The notes beneath the pieces were generated by a model. That model was not told where the DNA came from. It ran no database searches and saw only the letters and a list, made by a program, of their open reading frames with translations. A stretch of 64,000 nucleotides of DNA, taken from positions 62,001-126,000 of the forward strand of contig NZ_JBANFI010000006.1 of NCBI RefSeq assembly GCF_045055655.1, given 5' to 3'. Made by a program: the position numbers and the translations under genes. Below, piece by piece: positions 25,475 to 33,998 of this stretch; the stretch's first letter is position 1, and the number at the start of each line of letters is the position of its first letter. The stretch is from Marinospirillum alkalitolerans (GTDB lineage: Bacteria; Pseudomonadota; Gammaproteobacteria; Pseudomonadales; Halomonadaceae).

Positions 25475-26422
25475 GTGTTAGAAAATATTTTTTTGGTGAT
25501 TGCTGGGCTTTATCTGCTGATTGATAGCGCGGATCGTTTTGTGACTGGGGCCTGTGTGACGGCGGAACGCTTTGGTGTGCCGGTGATGGTAATCGGTATG
25601 CTGTTGATGGGTTTTGGCACCTCTGCGCCAGAAATGCTGGTTGCTTTCCAGGCTTCAGTAGATCAAAACCCAGGCTTGGCGGTTGGGAATGCGCTGGGTT
25701 CGAATATCACCAATATTGCACTGATTCTTGGCTTGACCGCCTTGATGCAACCGATAGTGGTGCAATCACAAACCATGAAGCGTGAACTGCCCATTTTATT
25801 GGCCGTGAGTGCTTTGGCGGCGGGCCTTTTGTGGAATCTACAGCTCCAAAGTTGGAAGGGGTGGGTGCTCTTCGCGGCTCTGGCGGGCTTTATTGGCTGG
25901 AGCTACTGGTTGGCACGTCAGGGGCGAGATACGCGCTTGGTGGATGAGGTCAGCGACACCCTTGCACCGCTTTCAACACCTGCTGCTTTGGGGCAGCTGT
26001 TGATTGGTCTGGTGCTGCTGGTCATCAGCGCGCGCCTGTTTGTCAATGGAGCGATGGGTATTGCGCTCAGTCTGGGTGTCAGTGATCTGGTCATTGGCCT
26101 CACATTGGTGGCCGTAGGCACCAGCCTGCCCGAACTGGCCGCCAGCATTGCCGCGGCGCGACGTCAGCAGGCCGATTTAGTGATCGGTAATGTCATTGGC
26201 TCAAATATCTTTAATCTGTTGGCCGTCTTGCCTCTGCCCTTCTTGCTGGTGAGCGGTGAGCTGGCGCCGGATTTGATTTGGCGTGACCTGCCATTGATGC
26301 TGGCCCTAACCTTGCTGATGCTGGTGTTTGCCTTGGGTCGGCCGGGGCGAATTAATCGCTATGAGGGCGGTTTCCTGCTGTTGGTGTTTGTGGCTTATCA
26401 AACTTGGCTTTTTGTCGGTTAG
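25475..26422 (+). CDS. Calcium/sodium antiporter, YrbG-like
   Basis: Inner-membrane cation/Ca2+ exchanger (CaCA superfamily), 315 aa, about ten helices in two inverted halves. The alpha-repeats are clear: GFGTSAPEML at 46-55 with GNALGSNITN at 71-80, and the second set AVGTSLPELAAS with GNVIGSNIFN. The conserved acidic residues of both ion-binding repeats are intact, so exchange should be functional. The start is GTG at 25475. It lies 34 bases after the LEA-like gene and is probably co-transcribed with it. Confidence 0.9.
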   Translation: MLENIFLVIAGLYLLIDSADRFVTGACVTAERFGVPVMVIGMLLMGFGTSAPEMLVAFQASVDQNPGLAVGNALGSNITNIALILGLTALMQPIVVQSQTMKRELPILLAVSALAAGLLWNLQLQSWKGWVLFAALAGFIGWSYWLARQGRDTRLVDEVSDTLAPLSTPAALGQLLIGLVLLVISARLFVNGAMGIALSLGVSDLVIGLTLVAVGTSLPELAASIAAARRQQADLVIGNVIGSNIFNLLAVLPLPFLLVSGELAPDLIWRDLPLMLALTLLMLVFALGRPGRINRYEGGFLLLVFVAYQTWLFVG

Positions 26423-26633
26423 CTTAGGGTTGGCTCGATTCTAGCGCTTGTTTTGGATCGCGCTACCCCTGATGGCGCTACTCTTGATGGTGCTCAATCT
26501 GGCTCAGAAAAAACGCCCGTTTTAAAATCCGCGTGAAAGTCTTACACTCCTGACTCGATGTGGCGTGATGTCGCTGCGGTGGTTCGCCATCGCACCCTTC
26601 GCGCCCCCTGTCCGCTATTGCAAGGAATCCATC

Positions 26634-27047
26634 ATGCACACCAGTACACTGATTAAAATTCGTGGCTATCATCTCGATCTTTATGGTCATGTTAATAATG
26701 CACGCTATCTGGAGTTTCTCGAAGAAGCCCGCTGGGAGTTTCTCGAAAAACAGGCAGATCTAGCGCAGTTTATGAGTTCGGGCTTGGGCTTGGCGGTGGT
26801 GAATATCAATATCAACTACCGCCGTGGTGCTTATATGAATGAGCTGATTGATATTCAGACTTCGCTCAGCCGTATTGGCGGGAAGAGTGCAGTGATGAAG
26901 CAGGTCATCTACCTTCAGGGCACAGATAAGCTGGTCGCTGATGCTGAGATCACCTTTGTGATTACCGATATGAAAACACAAAAGGCTGTCGCGCTCGAAG
27001 GTGAGCTGCTGGCTCAGCTGCAAGCTTGGCAAAATCCGCTCGTGTAA
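26634..27047 (+). CDS. Acyl-CoA thioesterase, hot-dog fold (FadM/YbgC-like)
   Basis: Thioesterase of the 4HBT family, 137 aa. The active-site block DLYGHVNNARYLEFLEEAR spans about residues 15-33, with the catalytic Asp15 in the DxxGHVNN pattern typical of FadM. It then shows the single-domain pattern NININYRRGAYMNE. FadM-type enzymes hydrolyse long-chain or unusual acyl-CoAs. The ATG at 26634 has AAGGAATCC upstream; the longer frame from 26565 lacks family similarity. The cmk promoter follows directly. Confidence 0.9.
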   Translation: MHTSTLIKIRGYHLDLYGHVNNARYLEFLEEARWEFLEKQADLAQFMSSGLGLAVVNININYRRGAYMNELIDIQTSLSRIGGKSAVMKQVIYLQGTDKLVADAEITFVITDMKTQKAVALEGELLAQLQAWQNPLV

Positions 27048-27068
27048 CCTATTCGCCATCTTTCTAGG

Positions 27069-27074
27069 TATAAT
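27069..27074 (+). promoter_or_regulatory. Candidate -10 box for cmk
   Basis: A perfect TATAAT lies 55 bases before the cmk ATG. No good -35 is visible at 16-18 bases, so confidence is moderate. Confidence 0.45.
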
Positions 27075-27128
27075 GCCGCCCACTGGTCAGCTGTTGTTGG
27101 TCTGACCAATCAATGGATGGGAGAAGTT

Positions 27129-27809
27129 ATGCACGCAAAGGTGATTACCCTGGATGGCCCGGGAGGCGCAGGAAAGGGGACGGTCAGCAGTCGTCTGGCG
27201 CATCATTTGTCATGGCATCTGTTAGATTCAGGTGCTCTCTATCGCTTGGTCGGGTTGGCAGCAGAGCATCATGCCGTTGCACTCGATCAGGAAGAGGCTT
27301 TGAGTGTTTTAGCCGAGCACTTGGATGTGCAGTTTATTACCGGTGATGACGACCTGGTTCAGGTCGTGCTGGAAGGTGAGAATGTCAGCCATGAAATTCG
27401 CACTGAGCGAGTTGGTGGTTTAGCCTCGCAGGTGGCGAGCTTGCCAGCGGTGCGTCAAGCCTTATTGGCACGCCAGCGTGCCTTTGCTGAGGCACCAGGG
27501 TTGATTTGTGATGGGCGAGATATGGGAACAGTCGTCTTCCCTGAAGCACCTTTAAAAATCTACCTGACGGCCAGTGCCGATGAACGTGCTCGCCGCCGCC
27601 AGCAGCAGTTGCATGAGAAGGGTATAGCTGCTAGTCTATCGGACCTTAAAAAGGACATCATGGAGCGTGATGCGCGTGATATGAATCGCGCCACTGCGCC
27701 GCTGAAGCCTGCTGATGATGCACTCATTGTGGATTCAACAGAACTCAGCATCCAAGATGTGATCGACCTGATTCTTGCTGAGGCGAAAAGCCGTGGCTTG
27801 ATCTCTTAA
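27129..27809 (+). CDS. cmk: Cytidylate kinase
   Basis: Phosphorylates CMP and dCMP with ATP, 226 aa (E. coli 227). The P-loop is GPGGAGKGT at 10-18, followed by LDSGALYRLVGL, the RTERVGGLASQVASLP block, DGRDMGTVVFP and the lid-region RDARDMNRATAPLKPA. The ATG at 27129 has GGGAGAAG upstream. It lies 214 bases before rpsA, the same order as in E. coli and Pseudomonas. Confidence 0.96.
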   Translation: MHAKVITLDGPGGAGKGTVSSRLAHHLSWHLLDSGALYRLVGLAAEHHAVALDQEEALSVLAEHLDVQFITGDDDLVQVVLEGENVSHEIRTERVGGLASQVASLPAVRQALLARQRAFAEAPGLICDGRDMGTVVFPEAPLKIYLTASADERARRRQQQLHEKGIAASLSDLKKDIMERDARDMNRATAPLKPADDALIVDSTELSIQDVIDLILAEAKSRGLIS

Positions 27810-27899
27810 GCATCCTCCGCTTAAGAAGGCTTCAAGTCGAGTAGTACGGAGGTCCTCGCAGTGGGTGTAGAGTAGGTTGGAATCGCAGCTTCTCAAATG

Positions 27900-28023
27900 A
27901 AAATTCCACCCTGCTTAACCGGCGCTAACATCCCTGCTTGGAAATAATCCAGGCCCGCGTTTGCTGGTGGCGCGGAGGGCGGCCATTGCCGCATTAAAAA
28001 GACATTAATTGAGTACAAATTTC
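27900..28023 (+). promoter_or_regulatory. rpsA leader lacking a Shine-Dalgarno sequence
   Basis: The bases before the rpsA ATG (GAGTACAAATTTC) contain no Shine-Dalgarno, and they match the E. coli rpsA leader nearly base for base there. In E. coli a structured leader replaces the Shine-Dalgarno and allows S1 to repress its own translation. The hyphenated GC-rich stretches at 27950-28000 could form the hairpins. Confidence 0.6.
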
Positions 28024-29694
28024 ATGACTGAATCCTTTGCCGAACTCTTTGAAGAAAGCTTGCAACAAGTCAACATGGAAACTGGTTCCATTATCAAAGC
28101 CACTATCGTTGATATCGATGGTGACTGGGTAACGGTCAACGCCGGTTTAAAATCTGAAGGCGTGATTCCACGTAACCAGTTTGATAGCGGCGACGCGCTT
28201 GAAGTCGGTGCTGAAATCCTGGTGGCTCTGGAAAGCGTTGAAGATGGTTTTGGTGAGACTCGCTTATCTCGCGAAAAAGCACGTCGTGCTGAATCTTGGA
28301 TTGAGCTGGAAGCAGCTTTCGAGAAAAACGAAGTCGTCAAAGGGATCATCAACGGCAAGGTCAAAGGCGGTTTCACTGTCGATATCAATACGATTCGCGC
28401 CTTCTTGCCTGGCTCTCTGGTGGATGTGCGTCCTGTTCGTGATACTGCACACCTTGAGAACAAAGAACTTGACTTTAAAGTCATCAAGCTCGACGCCAAG
28501 CGTAACAACGTCGTTGTTTCTCGCCGCGCTGTACTGGAAGCAGAAAACTCTGCTGAGCGTGACCAGCTGCTGGCTAACCTGGCCGAAGGTCAGGAAGTGA
28601 AAGGTATCGTTAAGAACCTGACTGATTACGGTGCCTTCGTTGATCTGGGCGGCGTTGATGGTCTGCTGCACATCACGGATATGGCGTGGAAGCGTATCAA
28701 GCATCCTTCTGAAATCGTAGCTGTTGGCGACGAGATCAACGTGAAGGTACTGAAGTTTGATCGTGAGCGTAACCGTGTTTCTCTGGGCCTCAAGCAGCTG
28801 GGTGAAGATCCATGGATCCAAATCAAAGCGCGCTACCCAGAGAACTCTATCATCAAGGCACGCATCACCAACCTGACTGACTACGGCTGCTTCGCTGAGC
28901 TGGAAGAAGGCGTTGAAGGTCTGGTTCACGTTTCTGAAATGGATTGGACTAACAAGAACGTTAATCCTAAGGCCGTTGTCAACCTGGGCGACGAAGTCGA
29001 CGTGATGATCCTGGATATCGACGAAGAGCGTCGTCGTATTTCTCTGGGTATCAAGCAGTGCCGTGCGAACCCATGGGAAGAATTCTCAGGTCAGTACAAC
29101 AAGGGTGACAAGGTTTCTGGTGCGATCAAATCCATCACTGACTTTGGTATCTTCGTTGGTCTGAACGGTGGTATCGATGGTCTGGTTCACCTGTCTGATA
29201 TTTCTTGGAACGAAGCAGGCGAAGAAGCCGTACGTAAGTTCAAGAAAGGCGAAGAAGTTGAAACCATCATCCTGTCGATCGATCCAGAGCGTGAGCGTAT
29301 TTCTCTGGGCATCAAGCAGCTTGAAAGCGATCCTTTCAACGAATTCCTGGCGCTGAACGACAAGGGTTCGATCGTGAAGGGTGTCGTGGCTTCTGTTGAT
29401 GCGAAAGAAGCACTGGTTAACCTGAATGATGAAGTTCAGGCTGTCCTGAAGGCTTCTGAAATCAGTGCTGAGCGTGTAGAAGATGCGCGTAACGCTCTGA
29501 AAGAAGGCGACGAAGTTGAAGCTCGTATCGTCAATGTTGATCGCAAGAACCGTGTGATCAGCCTGTCGATCAAAGCAAAAGACAAGGTTGAAACTGAGCA
29601 TGCTATGGCTGCGCAGCGCGAAACGCAAGTTGAGCAAGCTGGCCCCACCACCATTGGTGACCTGATCAAGCAGCAGATGGAAAACCAGAACTAA
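28024..29694 (+). CDS. rpsA: 30S ribosomal protein S1
   Basis: Ribosomal S1, 556 aa (E. coli 557), with six S1 RNA-binding domains. Repeated blocks such as DYGAFVDLGGVDGLLHITDM, GCFAELEEGVEGLVHVSEMD and GIFVGLNGGIDGLVHLSDIS mark domains 3-5. It unwinds and docks mRNA on the 30S subunit. The start is ATG at 28024 (MTESFAELFEE), as in E. coli; the in-frame TTG five codons earlier is not used. Codon use looks more biased than in neighbours, as expected for a highly expressed gene. ihfB, which often follows rpsA, is absent here. Confidence 0.97.
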   Translation: MTESFAELFEESLQQVNMETGSIIKATIVDIDGDWVTVNAGLKSEGVIPRNQFDSGDALEVGAEILVALESVEDGFGETRLSREKARRAESWIELEAAFEKNEVVKGIINGKVKGGFTVDINTIRAFLPGSLVDVRPVRDTAHLENKELDFKVIKLDAKRNNVVVSRRAVLEAENSAERDQLLANLAEGQEVKGIVKNLTDYGAFVDLGGVDGLLHITDMAWKRIKHPSEIVAVGDEINVKVLKFDRERNRVSLGLKQLGEDPWIQIKARYPENSIIKARITNLTDYGCFAELEEGVEGLVHVSEMDWTNKNVNPKAVVNLGDEVDVMILDIDEERRRISLGIKQCRANPWEEFSGQYNKGDKVSGAIKSITDFGIFVGLNGGIDGLVHLSDISWNEAGEEAVRKFKKGEEVETIILSIDPERERISLGIKQLESDPFNEFLALNDKGSIVKGVVASVDAKEALVNLNDEVQAVLKASEISAERVEDARNALKEGDEVEARIVNVDRKNRVISLSIKAKDKVETEHAMAAQRETQVEQAGPTTIGDLIKQQMENQN

Positions 29695-29714
29695 GCTGGA
29701 ACCCAAGCTGACAC

Positions 29715-29744
29715 AAAACCGCCACTTTATGTGGCGGTTTTTTT
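29715..29744 (+). terminator. Terminator after rpsA
   Basis: AAAACCGCCAC-TTTAT-GTGGCGGTTTT stem followed by TTTT. It is symmetrical and could also end the convergent HD-GYP gene. Confidence 0.9.
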
Positions 29745-29790
29745 ATGCGTGTCAAAGAGGGGGCTGGAAAGCTTAGGGCTGAGTTGTGGC

Positions 29791-30960
29791 TTAAAGTTCG
29801 ATGGCCTTACGCACATGCAGGCCCCAAAACAAGAAAGGCTGTAGGGGTTTCAGCAGCTCATTAGAAAGGCTCTCAACGATAGCGTAGTCTGTTTCTTGGG
29901 TGTCGCGACGCGGAGGATGCATATAGGCTTGCCCATTGATGCCGCGAATACCTGCGCAAATCGGGTGCTGAAGCTCTGCTCCCCGATGGGTCACGACAGC
30001 AACATCGCCATTGCGGAGTTTGACAGCAGTGCCAGGTGGGTAAAGGCCGATCTGCTGTAGGAAGAGCTTGGTGAGAGCCGGACCCACCAAGGTACCGCGT
30101 TCTGCAAAGATCTTGCGCAAAGCCAGTTTAGCAGGTAAGGCCTCGCGGTATTCGCGTCGGCTGAGCAGCGCAATATAAATATCGGCTAACGCCAGAAGCT
30201 TGGCCTCGCTGGCAATAGCATTATTTTTTAACCCTTGCGGATAACCGCTCCCATCTAAGCGTTCATGATGATGTTGCACTGCACGTAGCCATACTGGATT
30301 TTTGATCTCCATCGCGGTGAGGATCTCCAGTGAGCGCTCAGGGTGCTGGCGAATGGTGGTGCGTTGTGCCTCGCTCAAGGGATCTTTTTGCTTGTTGAGC
30401 TTGTCCTGTATGCTCAGCATGCCGAGATTGGCAGTTAAAGCCGCAGCCAGCGTGGCGAAGGTCTGTTCGCTGTTGAGTTGTAGCGTTGATGCCATGACCG
30501 CAATCATGGCGGCGCATTGTAGCGGATGGTGGATGCCGTAATCCGAATGATCGCGCGTGTTTGGCCAGTGGATACTGCCAAGCAGTGCATCAGGTGCCTG
30601 CTGTGCGAGGCCATAAATCTGCGTACAGAGTTGGCGTATATCGCGGTAGAAGGCTTCTTTGGCGCCTGGATTCTGGCTTTTGGTATGGCGAAAAGCGCGC
30701 CGCAGCAGGCTTTCATACTCCTCCATTTCCAGAAAAGGGTTGACCTTGTTGCTGTAGCGGAAGGGTTTGAACTCGCTGCTATAATCAACGCGTTGGCTGC
30801 TATCGCGCTTGACCAAGCCTCGCTCCATCAGCACTTCGATCTGTTGTTCATTGGCGATCATGGCGCCGCGTGAAAGCAGGAGGCGGCCACCTTTGGCATA
30901 GATATCGATCGTGGTTTTGCGGCCTACGGTGAGCTCGCCGGGTCGGAGTTTCTCAAGCAT
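29791..30960 (-). CDS. Degenerate HD-GYP domain protein
   Basis: Cytoplasmic protein, 389 aa, with an N-terminal region of about 120 residues and an HD-GYP-like domain from about 135. The GYP part is well kept (HHHERLDGSGYPQGL, GYP at 239-241), as are HHPLQCAAMIA and ALADIYIALLSRREYR. The metal-binding HD pair that should sit in an LLHDIGK block is replaced by LTANLGM, so A177-N178 stand where His-Asp are expected. Hydrolysis of c-di-GMP is therefore doubtful, and a binding or scaffold role is likelier. A paralogue with the same change lies at 56959. It is divergent from the EAL-HDOD gene. Confidence 0.88.
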   Translation of the reverse strand: MLEKLRPGELTVGRKTTIDIYAKGGRLLLSRGAMIANEQQIEVLMERGLVKRDSSQRVDYSSEFKPFRYSNKVNPFLEMEEYESLLRRAFRHTKSQNPGAKEAFYRDIRQLCTQIYGLAQQAPDALLGSIHWPNTRDHSDYGIHHPLQCAAMIAVMASTLQLNSEQTFATLAAALTANLGMLSIQDKLNKQKDPLSEAQRTTIRQHPERSLEILTAMEIKNPVWLRAVQHHHERLDGSGYPQGLKNNAIASEAKLLALADIYIALLSRREYREALPAKLALRKIFAERGTLVGPALTKLFLQQIGLYPPGTAVKLRNGDVAVVTHRGAELQHPICAGIRGINGQAYMHPPRRDTQETDYAIVESLSNELLKPLQPFLFWGLHVRKAIEL

Positions 30961-31102
30961 GGTTTTTCTGCGGCCTTTCTCAGAGCGTTGTTTTTATCGC
31001 AGTGGCTTTTGATGTCTTTAAAATAACGCTATTCGCAGCAAGGCGCTGTATTTTCTTTCGGCTTGCCTGTGACATTTTGTGCATAGATTGCGCTAGATTG
31101 GG

Positions 31103-31108
31103 TATAAT
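31103..31108 (+). promoter_or_regulatory. Candidate -10 box for the EAL-HDOD gene
   Basis: GGGTATAATGG contains a perfect -10 hexamer 115 bases upstream of the start. A TTGTGC at 31078 is a possible but widely spaced -35. Confidence 0.4.
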
Positions 31109-31222
31109 GGCAGATAAGATAAAAGGCATGAAGCCTGAGTGTTTGCTTGACTCTGAATTTTCAGAGCAAGGCCATCATGATCTGCCTGTTGATACTGCGA
31201 TCTAGAAGTCGCAAGGATGAAT

Positions 31223-32449
31223 ATGAATAGCGCGTCTGCCCCTCCCGAGAACTACTGTATAGCTCTGCAGCCCATTTGTGATGGTAAGATGCGCCATGTT
31301 GCGGATGAGCTTCTTTATCGATCCAGTGCTTCTGCCAGTTTTGCGCAGATTGACGATCAGTTGACGGCCACGGCAAGGGCTTGCAGTGCTGCTTTTTATG
31401 AGACAGGAATCGATAAGCTGGTTGGGCAGCGCAAAATTTTCTTTAATGCGCCACGTGAATGGCTGCTTAAACCAGAGCTTTTACCGCCGAATCCAGAGCA
31501 GGTGGTGGTCGAGGTGCTGGAAAGTGTCTCCGGTGAACCTGAAATCGTCGCGGCATTGGCAAAAATCCGCGCGCTGGGCTATGACGTGGCTTTAGATGAT
31601 TTCCAGCTGACTGAGCAGACTCGCCCTTTATTGAATGTGGCAAGCATCATCAAGGTCGATTTATTCGAGCCTGTGCGTGCCAGAGATATCGCGCTCTATC
31701 AAGAACATGGCCTGCGTTTACTGGCCGAAAAGGTCGAAGATCTGGATACCTTTCGGCGCTATCGTGATTTAGGCTTTGAGTTTTTTCAGGGCTACTTTTA
31801 TGCCAAGCCAGAGGTGCGTGAAGCCACCTCGCGTAATCGCGGCAGTAATCAGGGTGCGCAGATTCGTATTATGGCGGAGTTGCAAGAGCCGGAGCCTGAT
31901 TATGCCAAGCTGGAGCCTTTGATTGCGCAGGATCCTCAGCTGACCTTCTTGTTGCTGAAATATACTAACTCCGCCATGTTTCGTCGCTTGAACGAAGTCA
32001 CAACCATTCACCAAGCCTTGAATACCCTAGGCTTGGAGCGAGTCAAAACCATTGTGATGACGGTGATGCTGGCGAATAATGGTCCTTCAAGCCTGTTGAG
32101 TTTGCCGCAAGCCTTAACGCGTGCAGCGATGTGTGAGCAGTTGGCTGCCCGCATGACGCAGATTAATCCACGCACGGCTTTTATGGCGGGATTGATGTCG
32201 ATGATGGATTTGCTGATGGGCGGGACGCTTGTGGAGATTGTGGCGCAGCTGCCCTTGGGTGAAGACGTTAAGCGCGCAATTTTGTTTCGCGAGCAGCGCT
32301 TAGGTAAGCTGCTGAATCTTGTTGAAGCCTTTGAAAACGCACAGATGCACGATCGCGCCCCAGATCTGGTTGCTCAGTTGAATCAAGTCTGGCTGACCAG
32401 TCGTGCTTGGGCAACTCAGGTACTAGAGGGCGTCAACGAGGCTCTCTAG
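31223..32449 (+). CDS. EAL-HDOD signalling protein with degenerate EAL motif
   Basis: Protein of the CdgJ/YuxH type, 408 aa. The N-terminal EAL domain (about 8-205) has ELL instead of EAL (DELLYR at 28-33). It keeps N (KIFFNAP), an EVLE in place of EITE, LDDFQL, KVDLF and QGYFYAKP. In this group the EAL domain is normally inactive as an enzyme. The C-terminal HDOD domain (about 205-395) shows LLLKYTNSAMFR, the EVTTIHQALNTLG block and RAAMCEQLAARM. Such proteins regulate motility or surface attachment in Vibrio. Of two nearby ATGs I prefer 31223, spaced 7 from AAGGA. Confidence 0.9.
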   Translation: MNSASAPPENYCIALQPICDGKMRHVADELLYRSSASASFAQIDDQLTATARACSAAFYETGIDKLVGQRKIFFNAPREWLLKPELLPPNPEQVVVEVLESVSGEPEIVAALAKIRALGYDVALDDFQLTEQTRPLLNVASIIKVDLFEPVRARDIALYQEHGLRLLAEKVEDLDTFRRYRDLGFEFFQGYFYAKPEVREATSRNRGSNQGAQIRIMAELQEPEPDYAKLEPLIAQDPQLTFLLLKYTNSAMFRRLNEVTTIHQALNTLGLERVKTIVMTVMLANNGPSSLLSLPQALTRAAMCEQLAARMTQINPRTAFMAGLMSMMDLLMGGTLVEIVAQLPLGEDVKRAILFREQRLGKLLNLVEAFENAQMHDRAPDLVAQLNQVWLTSRAWATQVLEGVNEAL

Positions 32450-32482
32450 TCTATTCGGTGCAACCTCTTGGGGTCGGTTTCT

Positions 32483-32722
32483 TTAAGAAGAGCTGACCTT
32501 GCGTATCCAGTAACGAAAAACCTCGCCTTCTTCGGTCTCTAAAAGCTCTTGCTGCAAGAAACGGCAGAACTTGGGGATGTCTCGCGTTGTGGCTGGATCG
32601 GTTGCCACGACCAGTAGAACCTCACCTGAAGTCAGCTCTGCCATCTTCTGGTGCAGTAGCATCACTGGCTCAGGGCAGTAAAGCCCTGAGGTGTCTAGCA
32701 GTTGGTCGTGCTCTGGCTTCAT
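32483..32722 (-). CDS. tusA: Sulfurtransferase TusA
   Basis: Small sulfur carrier, 79 aa (E. coli 81), that moves persulfide sulfur for tRNA 2-thiolation and cofactor synthesis. The catalytic cysteine is C16 in GLYCPEPVMLL, and the DPATTRDIPKFC block is diagnostic. It starts at an ATG overlapping the stop of the uspA-like gene (ATGA), so the two are coupled. Confidence 0.93.
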   Translation of the reverse strand: MKPEHDQLLDTSGLYCPEPVMLLHQKMAELTSGEVLLVVATDPATTRDIPKFCRFLQQELLETEEGEVFRYWIRKVSSS

Positions 32723-33165
32723 CCCTTCTTGCCTACACGTACGGCCAATACATCACAAGGTGCGCCGTGGAGAACACCGCTGGAAACTGAGCCCAGCAAG
32801 AGCTGGAGACCGTGGCGACCATGGCTGCCAACCACAATCAGATCAATATTCAGTTCTTCGGCAAGGCGATGGGCCTCAGTATCCGGCATACCCACTAAAA
32901 TATGTTGACGCTCAGCAGGAATATCGATGCCTTCCAGTAGCTTGCTGAGGCGCTGACGAGCATGCTCATCCAGCTGTTCTTGAATGCTGGTTAGATCCAT
33001 CGGGATATCACCACCATAGGCAAACCCAAGGGGTTCGAGGGTGTGCAGTACATGCACTTTAGCCTGTTGATTGCGCTGAGCGACTTCCTGGGCGCGCTCT
33101 AAAACCAAGCGTGACTCATCTGAAAGATCAATCGCGACGAGAATATTTTGGTAAGCTTGACTCAT
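32719..33165 (-). CDS. Universal stress protein, UspA family
   Basis: Single-domain universal stress protein, 148 aa. It begins YQNILVAIDLSDES and ends with the nucleotide-binding pattern GSHGRHGLQLLLGSVSS and APCDVLAVRV, which fits the ATP-binding G-2x-G-9x-GS type. The ATG at 33165 has AAGGA 9 bases upstream, so I use it rather than the one six codons earlier. It is coupled to tusA downstream. Confidence 0.92.
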   Translation of the reverse strand: MSQAYQNILVAIDLSDESRLVLERAQEVAQRNQQAKVHVLHTLEPLGFAYGGDIPMDLTSIQEQLDEHARQRLSKLLEGIDIPAERQHILVGMPDTEAHRLAEELNIDLIVVGSHGRHGLQLLLGSVSSGVLHGAPCDVLAVRVGKKG

Positions 33166-33318
33166 GATTAGGGTGTCCTTCATCTAGGTGGTGATCTGAA
33201 CGGCAGAGTATCCATTCGCTCGGCCTGGTGTGATCTCAGACCCAGCGGGTTGATCTTTTTTCAACAAAAGACCAGCCATATGCCGATTGTATCTTAGATT
33301 GATAACCGTGAGGTGCTT

Positions 33319-33861
33319 GTGTCGCAAATTGGATGGATATTTCTTGTTCTGGTGCTCATTTTGTTACCTGTCAGTTGGTTAAAGCCCAGCGCACGCCAGA
33401 CACAATTGGTTGCTTTAAGGGAAAAGGCGCGGCGTTTAGGCGTCAAAGTCAGTGTGTTGCCGTTAAAAATCGATGATCACACTCGGCTTGAAGGTGCCGC
33501 TTATCGTTGGATGCGCCAGCCAGATGCGCTGCCCTTGCTGAGTTTTTGGCGTTGGATGCGTGTTGAGGTGGCCCGTGAAGTCGGTCAGTTTGGCGCGCCT
33601 TGGATTGAAGGCTGGATACTACAGCAGGGTGAAACAAAAAGCCTCACCTCTGAGCAGCAAGCAGCACTTGCACATTGGATGACTCAGCTGCCCGCAGGTG
33701 TTTTTGCAATAGAGTGGGGGAGCCATGCCTTGGCGATCTGGTGGGATGAGCGGCCCGAGAGCGATCAACTCGAGTCTTGGGCTGAGCAGGTGCCTGAGTT
33801 GATGGCTTTACCGCCATTGGCGGTGCCTAAGCCTAAAGTTGCACAGTCGCGTGTCTGGTGA
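33319..33861 (+). CDS. Hypothetical membrane-anchored protein
   Basis: 180 aa from a GTG at 33319, preceded at 5 bases by GAGG; another in-frame GTG is 6 bases upstream. One N-terminal hydrophobic helix (about 2-20, IGWIFLVLVLILLPVSWL) is followed by a basic stretch (RQTQLVALREKARRLGVKV) and a soluble domain rich in tryptophan. I do not recognise a family. Overall it looks like a single-pass inner-membrane protein with a cytoplasmic domain. It lies between divergent uspA and a downstream chemoreceptor. Confidence 0.75.
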   Translation: MSQIGWIFLVLVLILLPVSWLKPSARQTQLVALREKARRLGVKVSVLPLKIDDHTRLEGAAYRWMRQPDALPLLSFWRWMRVEVAREVGQFGAPWIEGWILQQGETKSLTSEQQAALAHWMTQLPAGVFAIEWGSHALAIWWDERPESDQLESWAEQVPELMALPPLAVPKPKVAQSRVW

Positions 33862-33930
33862 GCCTAGGTGCAGATGTTTACACTGGAGGCCAGATAGAGA
33901 CCTTCTCTTAGTCAGTGAGATGTGTACGCT

Positions 33931-33944
33931 CAGAGGCTTCTCAG
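33931..33944. repeat. Solo end of dispersed repeat (CAGAGGCTTCTCAG)
   Basis: CAGAGGCTTCTCAGC matches the right-end sequence CAGAGGTTTCTTAGG of the repeat near ubiG at 12 of 15 positions. It is short, so chance similarity is possible. Confidence 0.35.
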
Positions 33945-33998
33945 CTGAGTGTCAGTCCTAGTTGATAAAATAAAGATAATAAAATCGAGGAATAAAGC

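Noticed and set aside
28264..28929. 221-codon open frame on the minus strand inside rpsA, and another at 29086-29706
   Set aside because: Antisense shadows of rpsA produced by its codon bias; no family similarity.
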